This document shows positions 45,907 to 59,440 of a stretch of DNA of 64,000 nucleotides, piece after piece. Source of the stretch: Cenococcum geophilum 1.58 (lineage: Eukaryota > Ascomycota > Dothideomycetes > Gloniales > Gloniaceae). The notes below the pieces were generated by a model that ran no database searches, was not told the DNA's origin, and saw nothing but the letters and a program-made list of their open reading frames with translations. The position numbers were made by a program, and so were the translations under genes. The stretch is taken from NCBI GenBank assembly GCA_001692895.1, contig KV748183.1, positions 682,001 through 746,000 of the forward strand. Direction: 5' to 3'. Every line of letters begins with the position of its first letter. The stretch's first letter is position 1.

Positions 45907-46831
45907 GGTCGCGTTGACAAAGCCAAGTTGGTGACTCTTGAGCAGGTCTCAGGTTTCAGCGAAGGTCAGCTTTACAGAAGGTACAGATAATTGATATTTG
46001 GAATTTCCCTGCCACAAAGGCTTACAAGATTGAGCTGCTTTGAAGTATGAATATTTTGTCCGTGCGGCTCATGACTCCAGGCTGTCGTACCTGAGGAATT
46101 GTGCCTTGAGAAGTGATCGGCTGGGAGAGCTAAGACGCCAAGGTGGTCCCAGCCAATGACACGCGAGATCTTGGCACCTGATCAGGATAAAACAGGCTAA
46201 TCTTTCAATTCCAACATCATAAGCCTTGGTTTAACTGGCAGATTAAGGTCACATTTCAAAGTACTGTAATGGATATCCGAGTCACTACGGGATACTTTCG
46301 TCTAGGAACCGCCTTAAATGCAGCGGAACTGAGTCTAGCATTGTCGAAAAGGGAGTTGGACTCCCGCTAGATCTTCTACTCAAGGTCCATGGAGCGGGAA
46401 AATGAACCCGCATCATTCGTAAGCCGAGATGACACTGATGCTGGAAATTTTCCACCTCAACGGTTCTTGTCCATCCTGATTTAGGGCTTTGATAGCCAAG
46501 AGATGTAAGAATCAGGCTTGAATGTGAGCTTGGATTTCTAAAGACCAGGGTAAGCCCTTTATAATAGGCAGTCGCCGCAAGGCTATAGATTCATGCCACG
46601 ATCAACATGATTTGCTGCAGCACTCGACTTCTGCATACAGTCGCTTCGGAAAAGGATGGGTTTATGTCAGAAACCATGATCAAGTACAGAAATTTACCGA
46701 ATCCTCACCTATTTGAACCACTTTTCTGTACCCGCGCATGATACCGCCCGTCCTCCATACCAACACATCGCCGTTGCCTATTTTTTTGAAGCTATTTAAA
46801 GCCTATATTTTTTCCTATTGCAGTTAGCGCT
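45907..46831. other. Intergenic; edge of the gene island
   Basis: No gene is supported. Base composition changes sharply to AT-rich, CpA-poor DNA near 46780, which marks the start of the second RIP-degraded block. Confidence 0.6.
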
Positions 46832-47890
46832 ATGGCACATAGGAGAAGAGCTAAAGCACCTAAGAATACTATAAAGAATACCGCTAAAGCGCCTTAAGAA
46901 GTAGACCTTACCGTTAAATCTGCACTAATGCCTTCTACTACTGTAGAAAAGTCCAAAGGCCCTCAAACCTTTCTTTTGAGTATGGCCGTGTACGCTAATA
47001 GCATAACGCTATCTAGTAATGTTCGACCCGTCTCATTCGGAGTCTTTAAATTCCAGAAGTTTGTTGCCGAAAATACGCGTTAAGCTAGCGAATATTACGG
47101 CCTTTGTTCTTTCTAGCTTAATTAATTAACTGCCGTTATTATATCGAGTCCGAAGGATCCTATAATACCCAAAGAAGTTAACAACGTAGATAAATAGCGT
47201 AAAGTAGAGAGAATAATAGAGACACAATTAAAGTACGCAAGGAAGGCTTTTTAGGTTAATCTTACAGTTAGATATAAGACCGCTGCTACGGCTATTAACG
47301 CGTCTACTAAAGCCAGAGATGCTAAAATCGCTACAGCTGTTAATGCGGCTGTTAATGCGCGTGTTAAGGCAGCGCTTTAAGCGGTAGGTCTTCTAACCAA
47401 AGCAGCGGCCGGTAAGGAAGTAGGGTCCTCTAGTAAGGTATAGTAGAGGAAGTTATTAGTAAAAAGAAGAGATTAACTACTACCAAAATGCAGAAAGAGG
47501 CTGCTAAACGACGTAACTGTGTAGAAGTTAAAGGCAAGCATATATACCCGCTACTTAAACGTTATTGCTGCCTTTAATAGCACTATAAGAACAAAAAGCA
47601 TGGCGTTATATACTGTCTTAAATTTAAATTAAAGCACTACCTATTATATGCTTACCACTAGGCGCGCTAGTTGGAAGTAATTAAATAGAAGAAAGCCACG
47701 CTTAATATACTAGATCTATTACTACTATTAAAGATTAGGTATAGTAAACGCATACAGGATAGGGAGGATAAAAAAGATATAAAGTCGGATAGCTATAAGC
47801 ACTGTTAAGGTAACTCTAGCAGCACGAATAAATTAATTAGCTTCCCCCTAAGACGACAGCGGCAATAAGGAGAGGCTTATACGTCAGGAA
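46832..47890 (+). pseudogene. Unrecognised Lys/Ala-rich reading frame, RIP-degraded
   Basis: From an ATG at 46832 (MAHRRRAKAPKNTIKN) one forward frame can be followed for about 1 kb, interrupted by TAG/TAA where Gln or Trp would fit. It includes FLLSMAVYANSITLSSNV, a Lys/Ala-rich helical stretch (AVNAAVNARVKAAL) and a Cys/His-poor C-terminal part with KIRYSKRIQDREDKKD. I do not recognise the family. The helical, basic character would suit a DNA-binding or structural protein of a mobile element, but that is speculation. It sits next to tandem arrays that mark its 3' side. Confidence 0.4.
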
Positions 47891-47960
47891 AAAATTTACC
47901 AGCATTTAATTTTACTTTTCTACCATTTTAGCATTTTCTAGCATTTCTAGCATTTCCTAG

Positions 47961-48110
47961 CATTTAGCTGCCAAATGCCGCATTTAGAATTAAGTGTTAG
48001 TATTTAGCTGCTAAATGCCGCATTTAGAATCAAGTGTTAGCATTTAGCTGCCAAATACCGCATTTATAATTAAGTGTTAGTATTTAGCTACTAAGTGCTA
48101 ACTATAAGAT
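47961..48110. repeat. 40-bp tandem repeat, about 3.7 copies
   Basis: Unit CATTTAGCTGCCAAATGCCG followed by CATTTAGAATTAAGTGTTAG, repeated at 47961, 48001, 48041 and 48081 with a few transitions. Confidence 0.88.
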
Positions 48111-48330
48111 TACTAAGCATATATAAAAGTATAATTTTTATAATTTTTATATTTTATATACACTTTATTAATATTACTAAGCATATATAAATGTATAATT
48201 TTTATAAATTTAATATTTTATATACGCTTTATTAATATTACTAAGTATATAAAAATATATAATTTTTATAAATTTAATATTATTAATAAAAATTTAATAT
48301 TTAATATTTTATATATATTTTATTAATATT
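48109..48330. repeat. 64-bp AT-rich tandem repeat, about 3 copies
   Basis: Units begin ATTACTAAGCATATATAA at 48109, 48173 and 48237 and end TTTATTAAT; the third copy carries an internal AT-rich expansion. Confidence 0.85.
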
Positions 48331-48699
48331 AGTAAGTATAGGGGGCGGGGCGGCATTATAAAAAAATTTACCAGTATCTTAAATTAGGTTTATGCTAATT
48401 AAGCAATTTTAGTATTTAGCTGTATTTAGTTACATTTTGCGGCCATATACTACACCGCTAATAATATTATTATAATTTGCGGCTAAACGCCGCCTTAATA
48501 ATAAAAGTGCTGCAAGCTGCAGCTTAATGCTCTTTTAGAAATAATAATACTAGAAATATTTTAGTTAACTAAGTTTACTATATACGCTACGCTACTACCT
48601 ATAAGTTACTAGAAGATACGTCCCTTAGCCCACGTATACGCCACTATATAATTATAACAGGTTTCGCTATATAGCGGCTATATATAGTATTTAGAACTA

Positions 48700-51600
48700 T
48701 CTATAGTTATATTATACTTTTATAATTGTTACCAGTATTAGATAGTCTTAGTGTCTTCCTTTTTACCTTAGCCTACTTTTAAGCTTAAATTGGCCTTCTC
48801 CTTATATACTAACTTGTGCAGTAATAACATAAATTTAGTTAACTTTAATATCCTCTACTTAATACTCGACTTCTAATTGGCTATAATAGTACTATAGTAG
48901 ACGGGCTTAGTCTGTCCTTATTAATTTATCTAAGTAAATAGTTGCTTTACCTCCAAGAGCTTATGGCTTAGCTTAACTATAATAGTGTAATTTGCGCGCT
49001 ATAGGTTAATAAATAGCCTAATTAATATAAAGGTGCAAAGTAGGATCTACTTAGAGTTATTAGTATTAAAGGTTTGCCTAGCCTTAGCTTTTTTAATATT
49101 AGATATACTAGCTATATAGTAAAGCACCTTATCTTTGCTATATTCTTTATATAGCCTATTAAACTAATAAGCTAGTATAAGAGGTAAGCGAGTGGTAATA
49201 ATAATCTTACACGCTAAACCATCCGTTCGTTTTTTGACATAAATATAATTATAGATTTTTTTAGCTTAAAAGAACTTTATATTCTGTTAAAAATAGCGGT
49301 TAAGTATATTAATAAACTCCTTACTAAGTAGGTTAGTAGTTTACTTAGCGATAATTAGGTCCTTAAGTGTGCAACTTTAAGTTTTTAGGCGTTTATTGTT
49401 AGACTTATTAGACTTATTAGACTTAATTATAATAGAGGCATACTAGTCCCAGTATTAGATAACCTAGGCTATACTTACTACCGTTTTCGCGTTAGTATAT
49501 AATTTAGCTTAGGTAAGTTTCGGTATCTTAGGTTTAGTATTTAAATCATTACTATCTTCCTCCTATATAGCCAGAAGTTCCTTATATTAGCGCCTCTACT
49601 CTATCCTTACTCAGTCCTTTATAGCTATAATTATAGCCGCCTTAGTATTATTAGGGTCGGCCTATAATATAACTAATTTAAAACAGCTGTTTTTTAGGAT
49701 AAGCTTTTACTAGTTAAACTAGAGTGTTAACTCCCCTCTATATATCTAAAACGTTAGAATAACTATATAGAAAAATGTAACTAGTTTGCCGAATTTCCTA
49801 TCTGCTATTACTCTAGCTAGGTTAGTCTTTACATTCTTATAAAGATGGTTAAATTCCTTCTTCTTTAGCTAGATATTTTCTTCTTTAAGCTTAAGCAGTA
49901 CTTTAAACTCCGTTCCCTTTAGCTTATTAGCTTCTTTCTACTCTAGCCTCTTTAATCCTACTATAATAAACCACATTAGTTATATTAGGTTTTTATTATT
50001 AGGCATACCAAACGCACCCTATACGGTAGGGCTGCGATTATATATAATATAATACTCCTTAACCACATCCTTAATAAATAACATTAAGACTCTACCGGTT
50101 GCGTTTAGGTGGCATTTATCCTAGAGAATACGCCTAACCTATATTATACTCTTTAATTTCTAATACATTCTAGGGAATTAGCTATTTAGGTATTTCTATA
50201 TATTAGTTTATATAATAATAAACCCGTATATTAGTTATATAGTAATATAATTTTATATAGTAATTAGAAGGAATTAGGTTAAGTATTTTAGCGCTAATAG
50301 TTCCGTTATATTAGGGGTAGGGCTATAATTATTCTTAAACCTAGCTTTACCCTATAGGTGTAATAAGAGAGCCTTGCTAACTAAATATGTGTTATTATTA
50401 TTCTCCTATTATTCCTTATTGGTTTACTTAAGAGCCTTATAGATTTACGGCTATTTGTCCTTTTTTAGTTTACTAAACATCTTAACTTTATTATAGTTAG
50501 GGGCAAGAATTGTAATTTAGGGCGGGTTAGGGCGCTTTATAATCGCGCCGTCTTATAATATTATACTTACGTCCTTTAGGAATCTTAGTAGGCCCGGGGT
50601 CGGCGTAAGGATAACTAAGTAGCCTTACTATAGGTCTATAGGGTATAGCTTCTTAGGGTTATCTTTATAGTAGTATATAATTAGCTACTTTACTACCTAT
50701 AGGTATTTTAAATCCAGTGGATATATCTTAGGTAGGTAATAGGTTACATCCCTAGTAGCTTAGGCCTCTTAAATATCTATTACATTCTAATAATAAAAGT
50801 AGTTTATTAGCTATTAAGTAATTATTTATATAGTCTTGCCTACGCCGGGTTTGTCTACACAAATGCTGCCTCCTTTAATTATCCTCTCTTACTTAAATGC
50901 CTAAGCTATATATACTACTTAGTATAGGCTGAATTTAAAGCCTAATACGAGGCCCTAATTAGGGAGTTTAATTAGGGCGGTCTTAAAGAGTGCTTTTAAT
51001 AAGATAAGTAGGAAATACTCTAGAGTAAGCAAAAGATCCGCCTCTATTATATACGCTAGTGCGCTATTTAGGTTATCCTTCCTAGCCTTATAAAGCTAGG
51101 CTAAGAAAGTTTACTAGTTAAGTTCTTTCTCTACGTCTATATCTTAGTCGTTATTATTAACTAAATCCTTATTTTAGTCGCTATTATTAACTAAATCCTC
51201 ATCTTTATCTCCACTCTCTGCGTCCTTAGAGTTAGTATAATATGGGAACTAATTATTATATCTACCGGCACGTTACGGTAATTTACTATTCTCTATAGTA
51301 ACATCTTAAGGGATATTAACGGTTAGTAATACAGTAGTAGGGTTATCTATTATATCGTTAGGCTAATATATACCTTTAGGTTCGGTAATAAATTATAGCG
51401 ATTTACCGTTATCTGCGGCAATTTCTCTAGTATTGCTATCACTCGCTAATATAGGCTTATAGGTAGATAGGTTACGTCTTTTCTTTACTAATTACCTTCT
51501 ACATATAACCGGCTCATTATTACTATTTTCTATAAGGGTGCCTACCGCTAATTCTACTTAAGGGCGTTTCCTACTTCTATTTAGGTTAGCCTTATAACTA

Positions 51601-52800
51601 TTTAACTTCCCAGGCGCAGCTAGCTTACTTTTATTATCCTCCGCTAGGGCACTTATTGCCAATCTTAGTTAAGGCTATTTATTATATCTACCTAATTTAG
51701 TTTTACTATTATCTAATTTCTTATATCTAATAAGCTTGCCCTTACTACCTTTATTAGAGCTATATACTACTAATCCTAAATAACTTTACTTTTTACCTTC
51801 TCCTAGTTTGCTTTTGCCGCTAGCCTTATACAGCGTTAGGACTTACTAGCTGTCTTTTATACTATATCTATCGCGTCTAGGCGCCTTAGATTTAATGGCT
51901 AGCGGTATATTATTAGTGGTAGTAACTTAGGAGTTTAAGCTAAGAGGTAAGAGTAATGCTATAAGCACGGCCTCTTTTATGCCATTTCGCGCTATTTTAC
52001 TAAGAGCTATAATAAGTATACCCTTTGACCGTATTATAAGGTTTTTATATCTTTACGGCAATATATAGATATTTTTTTAGGCAGACTGTTAATGTTAAGC
52101 TCTATATAGGCTTACAGTTCCTTTTATAGCTTACCTAGAGCTATATATAGGTTTCCGCTTATTAAATATAAGACTTAAACCACCCTAACTATTAACCTGC
52201 CCATTAAGCCTATAGATTAGATTTTAATCTTAATATCTCCTATATTAATTGCGTTACTTACCGCTAGGGTTACTAGCTAAGGCGAAGGGATACCATATAG
52301 TAGGGTTATAGTAACGTCTATGGGCTATATCGCATATAGCAGCTAAGGTAGCATTATTTTATCTTATGCTTTAGTTTTTAGGGGTAATATATATTTATAT
52401 AGAGCATGCCTACTCTTAGAGGTACTTAATACCCTCCTTACGTAATTAGAATAAGTACTTTTTATAATTTTTAGGATTACCTACAGTTTCTAATTTAGTA
52501 GAGCATTAGTAAATTACAGAAGTTACTTATAAAACTCCTTAACATACCCTTTTTTTATTATTATAAAGTTACCGCGATATATTACGTACTTAGGCTTAAC
52601 TTTAATTGCGATATCTTTAACCTTCTTTTTTAGTCTATTATAGTTTTTAATGCTTATTCCAAAGCCTTAGGCAATATTTATATCTTTAGTTAGCTTTAGG
52701 TTCGCCTTATACCACGCGTTTAGCTTTGCCTATAGTTACGTCATTATTAAGTCGCTTATTTAGTTAGGTACGTATAATATTGCGGTATATATTAAGTAGA
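48700..52800 (-). pseudogene. SNF2-type (SF2) helicase gene, RIP-degraded
   Basis: On the reverse strand a Walker A motif reads GSICVDKPGVGKTI near 50875-50835, in the setting of SNF2-family helicases (usually DEMGLGKT). Further along, the helicase C-terminal lobe is recognisable at about 49190-48890: LILAYQFNRLYKEYSKDKVL, RQTFNTNNSKQILL when stops are ignored, LQRANYTIIVKLSHK and the motif VI-like GQTKPVYYSTIIAN. The N-terminal 1.8 kb (52800-51000) has no recognisable domain. Many stops of the CpA-to-TpA kind interrupt it. SNF2 proteins are ATP-driven DNA translocases; whether this was a nuclear gene family member caught in repeats or a gene of a large mobile element cannot be decided here. 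Confidence 0.6.
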
Positions 52801-54170
52801 AGGTGACTATTAAAGCAGAAGGGCTTTGTATAGTAGCTAGCTACCGCTACACTAGTATAACTCTAGTATTAGACGTAGTTAGAGGTTAGTTATAGGAGAG
52901 ATAAAAGGTAGAGTAAGTAAAGTTAATTAAAAAGAGGTAAAGAGGTAAATCTTATAATTACCCGTATATACCCGCATAGAGGTGAAATTAGCTATAGCTT
53001 ACTGCTACTAATTAAGGTAAATGTGGCTAGACTTAGTACTATATAGTTAAATAAGGGTATAATTATATAACTTATAGGAACTACCCTACCTAGCCTATTT
53101 AGGGCTAGGTAGTGGTCTAGTACTACTAGATTCTTATAGTTTTTAATATAAGCAATTTGTTAAGTACCTGTGAAGGGGTAACTAGTTATTACGGCATAGT
53201 AGATTATAGGAGGTTGTGGGCGTTATTATGTTTCTTATTATTATATGGAGTTAGTATATATATACGCCGCCAGAGTTAAAGGGCTGGCCTACGTCTATAT
53301 ATGTAGGCTCTATTGCTGCGAAGTGTTTGCTATATAATAGATAGTATTTCTAATAGACGGCGATATATTACATTTATTATAGGCGTTACTATATTTCTTA
53401 TTATTATATAAAGTTGGTAGATATATACGCCACTAGAGTTAAAGGGCTAGTCTATATTTATATATGCGGACTCTATTACTATAAAGTGCTTAGTATATAA
53501 TAGGTAGTACTTTTAGTAAACGGTAATATATTATACTCACTTTGTAATTACTAGTGTTATTATTATACTATATAGTACTTAAGGGCCTACTAAATAAGTT
53601 TATTTAGAATAATAATTATCTAGTATATAGGATTTATGTCTATGTATAAATATCTAGTGCTTATTTAAACACATATCTACTATAAAAGGTAGTAGAAGGT
53701 TTTATATCTTATATTATAAGTTTATATAATTAATAGCATTTTNNNGCATTTTNNGGNATTTTAGNGNATTTTAGGATANTAGATATNTTATATATACNAG
53801 CATCNAGCNNCTTAGTAACGTTAACTTATCTTACTATTTATCTATTTAGTGTTATATAAGAGGTTAGTATTCTACTATAGTATTTATTACGTTAAAGTCT
53901 CTTAAATTTAATATCTTTATTTTAAATCTATTTAGAACTATATACAGTTTTATAATATCCTACTCCCTACCTAGTACTCTAGTAAGAGATTGTTTAGTTA
54001 ATAATGCCTTTTCTCTTACTAATTAAGGGAGGAAAAGACTTATACTTTCTAGTAATAGTAGGCTGTGCTTATTAGTAACATTTTTAACGGATTATAGTAT
54101 TTAAGTTTCCGTTTACCTATAACGTAATTAGCCTACCTATAGTAAAGTGCTTTTATTTTACTATTTACTT
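52800..54170. other. AT-rich degraded DNA with gaps, no gene recognised
   Basis: Contains the 163-bp tandem duplication at 53220-53545 and unresolved bases at about 53743-53811. It lies between the heads of the reverse-strand SNF2 relic and the forward-strand zinc-knuckle/SF1 helicase relic, so it may hold their divergent promoters. Confidence 0.5.
53220..53545. repeat. 163-bp tandem duplication
   Basis: Two copies, starting at 53220 and 53383, share GCGTTA, TTCTTATTATTATAT, ATATATACGCC and AGAGTTAAAGGGCT in the same order with transitions typical of RIP. Confidence 0.85.
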
Positions 54171-57100
54171 CTCTTTTCCCTTACCCTTCTATACATCTAT
54201 ATACTTGTATTATAAACTATAAGAGCTTAATAGTGCTAGACTATCGCCTAGCCTATATTAAGAGATAGGCTAGATAGGGTAGTCCCCGTAACTTATACTA
54301 TACCGCGTCTTCCTCTATAAGTTAGTCTCGTTACTATAGATTTACCCTTATACGCGTTTAACCTACAAAGTATATAACTATATACTTTACCACCAAGGCC
54401 TTACTTATATAATTTTATTAGGGCGCGCTTTATTTCCTTACCTTTACTAGTTAACCTAACTCTATTAACTACCTACCCTTACTCCTACCCTACTAGCATT
54501 TACCTTTATAACTAGTGCCTTTATAGATCTATCTAAGCTATAGAGCCTTATAATATAGTAAGTTAGTTACCTTATCTTTAGCCTTAGCTATATAATAGAG
54601 GGTCTATATTTATTAATACGTTTATATAAACTACCGCTTAATATAGCCTACTACTAAAATAGACCTACCTACTAATTATTTTATAACTTATGACGTTAAC
54701 TATATCTATAACTATAAAAAGTTTACTAAGGGCGTTGTGGTTTTTAAAATTGCCTTAATTATAGCGACTATAGGCTCTGGTATCTTATAAGGTAATGGCA
54801 AAGGCCCTATACTTAATAAGCCTTTTCTTCTAAAGCTTGGTAGTCTATACCTCTTAGCTAACAATGTTTTAAAATGCTATCTCTGTTTATCTACCGGCTA
54901 TATATACGCCAATTATCCTCTTAAAAAAGCCTCTTAACTTTGTTACGGCTGCGGTAAAGCCGGTTATTTTAAAGCTAACTACCCTAACCCTATATATAAT
55001 AATTATAGGGAAGCTAGTTATCTTAAGAGTAACTGTCTTAGTATAATATATAACTAATATGGTACTATAGGCTATAGAAAGCAAGACTGTCCCTAACTAT
55101 TAGGTAAGAAGAAGTAAACTTACCTAAACTATAGCTTCCTAAACTATTAAACTGTCTTCTATAGTTAGGTATATAAGAACTATAGAGTTATAGGGCATAA
55201 TATTAATGATTGCATAAGTAGACCTACTTTAATTTGGGCGATAGACGCCGTAACCGCTTTAGGTAAAGTAGATACACTAGGTGCTACCGCTTTAAGTATA
55301 GCTGCTACTTCTCTATTGCCCAAACCTCTTAATATAACTAGCTTTTATCCGGTGGCGGATGGCCTAGTAGATAATCTAGATACCTATATAGAGGATAGCA
55401 ATTCTATAATAGCCGAACCTTTAAATATACTCTAGCTTCTAAATAATAACCACCTTATAGTTTAGTTTGTTATGCAAATTATTAAAGAGTATATTATAGT
55501 ATGTGGTATTATATTTTAGGTGTCTTATAAAACCGGTAGAATGCCTATTTATTATTTATATAAGATAGCGTCTATCTAATTTACGGATGCTAATATTACC
55601 GGCAATATTAAAGTTAATACTGCTAATACTACTTCTCCGGTTACTTAGTAACTATTACATTTAACTACGCTTAAGTATCTTACTCGCATTCTTCTATAAG
55701 ATGCTATAACCCTATAACTTTACTATATTAGGTTTGTTATCGCCTCTAATAAACTCACACTAGGTACGCGTAAATTGCTTAGTAAGTACTTCTTTATTAA
55801 TGGGGACTTCGGCCCATTTACGCCGTAAATCTATAAAGCTTAGGATATGCTGTTAAATAGTCCTATAGTCGTTATCCACTTCTTTATACTAGGCACTAAA
55901 TAGCTTAATAGTTATATCGCGAGCCTAAACGCAAGCCTATAATAGTAGAGCGTTAATAATCCTTTAGGTTATTAGTAGAAGAACTATAATATAAATGTCT
56001 AGCTTAGTATATAGCTTTTAGTAGAGGACCGACTATTGTATAAAATCCCTATAAGGTATTAGTTTAATAGCGTTCTTAAGTATTTTACGGTCTAGTTCTA
56101 TACCGCAGTCGCGAGCCTTAAGGCCGTTAATTAGAACCCCTAGGTACCCACTATTATTTATTTTATTACTTTTTTAGGTGGCGCGGATTAAGTCTACTAC
56201 GCTACTATCTAGATAGTTAATAGTCTTACCCTTTATACTAACTCTATTATTAATATCTTATTTCTAGGTAAAGATATAGATAGCTAGGCTAGCTAGAAAG
56301 AAGTTATTATTAATATTACTCCCTTTAGCTCCGGCTATAACTACTATACTTTTATCTTTTAACTATAGGTAGGTTATAAGTTTATACTAAACCCCGTATT
56401 TGCTCTAAAGCATATCCTAAGTAGCAACGACTTTATAATAGTTAGTAACCTAAGTAAGGCCCTAATTACGGTATAGGGTATTAAATATTTTATAACTAAG
56501 CGTGTCCCTAAGGTTAGAATCTCCTAAAAGATTAATACTTTACGCCACCTATAGTAAGGAGGCAATAGTTTCTATATTAAGCGCTAAATTACGCTATCTA
56601 ATAACTTTATAGATCTCCCGCGTATTAATTACTTTAACTATAATATTGCTAAGTATAGGAAGAACTTAATTAATAATGCCCTTAAGGCCGTCTTACTACT
56701 ACTTAATAAAGAGTAAATAGGTGCCTATACTGCGCTCAAATATATAATAGGTGGTATTTTGCTAATATAAGGCCCCGGTAGTATTAGGAAATTAACCTTT
56801 CTAACTATTTTAGTACGATACTAGTATTAACTTAGGTTACCCTAGTAGGATCCTACTAAAATCTAGGTCCTATTGCTGCTTAATCGCCAACTAAATATAC
56901 TAGCTAAAACAATTAATAATGCGCTTATAGAGGACTATAAGGCACTAATTACGCAAGGCCGTCCCACTAAATTTCCTATCGTCCTTTGCCGCTATATACG
57001 CTTAACGGAAACTAAGGTCTATAAGTAGGATGCCATTATATAGCGAACAGCGGCAGGTATTAATACTCGTTCTAAGTATTTCGAGGAATAGAATAACTAT

Positions 57101-58740
57101 GCTATGATTGACAAGGACGCGTCTATGCTAAATATAGCATTCCTACTCTACCGTACGTTTAAGGCTAGTAATGCCACCAGCTTTAATAAGTGGTTGTAGG
57201 TTATATATTTGTTTAAAGGTTAGTAGTTGTTATACCTTATAGGTGTCCTAGACAGCGATAAAAACCTATATCCTATTATAGACCCTAATACAACTAAATA
57301 CGCCAAATTCTGCCAATACTTGTACTAATTTGCGCTTAGTAATAATATACCACAAAATAATAAGATGGGATTAATACTCGCGGCTAACGTAGTTATCGCA
57401 GACCTGGCTAAGAAGGCTAATGTTATTCTTATAATACCTAATGTAGTCTTGTAAACTCGTATATATTCTATTAGCGCTACACGCATAGTTTTCTATAATG
57501 AGGCTAGGAAGGCGTCTAAGCTAGGTAATCTTGCTAGGTTTACCTAAAGTAGACTATATTTAATCTAGGGAGGTTTATAGATCTAGGCTAGCGACCCTAT
57601 ACCTTAGGTTTTTCTTAGTAATATATACTAACTAAAACCAATCCTTAGTCCTAATTTTAATAATCTGTTCTACTATTAGAAATCCATCTCCCTCTATATA
57701 CGTCTCCTCACAGCTAGTACGGATACGGTATAGTTCTTACTATAATATCAATTTGTTAAAGATATTATATATCTTATAAATACCATCCTACTATATAGCT
57801 AGCTTTAGATAAGCCTAATAGTTAAGAACTAAGAGCAGTTAAAGCTGGCGGCGAGCTTTTTTAAGGATATGCTGCGCTGTAACCACCCTATTACCTTTTT
57901 TACCGTTAATAGTACTATATAGGTAAATAAGCTTAGCTAATTAACGTATAACCTAGTCTATGCTTAACGCGTATTTTAGGTAGCCATGGCGCTAATAAAC
58001 TTTGGATTTAAGCCATTAGAGGTTGGCCTTGCCGTTTTATATATAGCCTAACTTGCTATCTACTCCGCAGCGCTGCATGCGCTTAAAGAATGGTGCTATG
58101 CCTAGTAAGATGGTAGTAAGTGGCGGGAATTTGCGCCAGTAGTTAGCGAGATTAAGGTTTTTACTGTTGACGGCATCTAAGGCGGCTAGGTGGAGTTATT
58201 GGTGTATAATATAACAGTTACTAGTTTACTAAAATTTATCTAGGATACAGCGAGGAACCTTTTTATAATTACTAGACTATAAGCGGGCCTTATTATTATT
58301 AGTAGTCCCTAGATAGTTTATAATTATTATACTAACAATAAAACCTTTATAAATACCGCGTATTATAAAATTAAGAAGTAGTGTAAGGATAATAAGGTAT
58401 TTATTAACCTTAAGAATTCTAAGCGGAAAGAGCACTTCTAGTAACTTATTGCCCTATTTAATATTAATAAAACTATATAGCGTGTCTACCGCTAGCGTAT
58501 AGCCGATTATACGCCTATTTTATATAGTATGGACGTTAACTTTAATATTACTATCCCTGACTTCGCGGGTATAGCAAATATTAGCGGCATTGGTAATTAT
58601 ACTAAAGCGTAAAATAAGGCCAATAGAGAGGGCGCTAATAATAATAGCTGGGGCGGTGCTGGTAATAATAATAAGGATAATAATAATAGAGAGGATATTA
58701 GTGGCGTTGGAATATAAGGAGGGTAGTAAGGATAGATATT
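54170..58740 (+). pseudogene. CCHC zinc-knuckle plus UPF1-like (SF1) helicase gene, RIP-degraded
   Basis: At 54935-55115 the forward strand codes a row of CCHC-like zinc knuckles (CYGCGKAGYFKANYPN; YGTIGYRKQDCP), several Cys/His changed by C-to-T mutation. About 1.5 kb further a P-loop region reads GGILLIQGPGSIRKLTF near 56750-56800, matching the GxPGTGKT context of UPF1/SEN1-type superfamily 1 helicases (AAA_11). Later blocks, LILAANVVIADLAKKANVI near 57370-57425 and FGFKPLEVGLAVLYIA near 58003-58050, fit AAA_11/AAA_12 motifs. Stops are frequent. It may be a single large gene (about 1400 codons), with the helicase acting on RNA or DNA. No retroviral-type domains are seen, so the zinc knuckles need not be Gag. 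Confidence 0.55.
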
Positions 58741-59440
58741 ATAGACTTTACTAGCAGCGAGACCCTTAAATAGGGATACTAGATAGAAGTTAAGAGCGGT
58801 AGTAGCTATAGGCCTTTAATATTTACAATTTTGCTATAGCACTAGGTAAAATACGGTATATTATAATATTATATATTATAGCTAAATAAGATCTCTAAAA
58901 TAGACAAGCGTATTATAGTAAAGATAGCCTAATTTATAAAGCCTAGTGATCCTAGTTTCTATCCCTTTTAGGCTAGCGGTTAATTAATACTAATCTATAA
59001 TCTAGATTTTAAGGGGTTGTTTAGTTATAATCTGTTACTTTTAAATCTAAACTAAAAGTCTAATAGAAAGAATGCGTTCCTTCCTAATTTAATACGCGTT
59101 TATAGCTCTATAGGTTATATAGACGTATATAATCTAAAGCCTTTAGATTTAATCTAGAGTTTAAATAAGGAGCTTTAAGCTTCTGATTTAAACTAACGCT
59201 AAGACCTTAGTTTAGATTCTGTATATAGTAAAGTTGCTAACTTTTTAGTAACTTTTAGCGTGTTTTTTAGAACATTAAAAATTTATAGCTAAAGTTAAGT
59301 TGAACTAGAATTTAACCGAATGGTTGCCTTAGAATTAGATTAGAGCTCTAAATTAACTCTATTTTAAAGCCCTTATTCTAATTTAAACTTATAACCAAAT
59401 ATTTCTTAAGTACTTAACTAGTTAGATTGTAGTTTAGATA
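58740..59440. other. AT-rich spacer, nothing recognised
   Basis: CpA-poor degraded DNA without recognisable coding blocks. Confidence 0.5.

Noticed and set aside
47961-48330. CRISPR-like regular repeats
   Set aside because: Units are contiguous tandem repeats without unique spacers, and the host is a fungus.
54170-55120. Zinc knuckles as retroviral-type Gag
   Set aside because: No protease, reverse transcriptase or integrase blocks follow; an SF1 helicase does, so a helicase-associated zinc-knuckle region is more likely.
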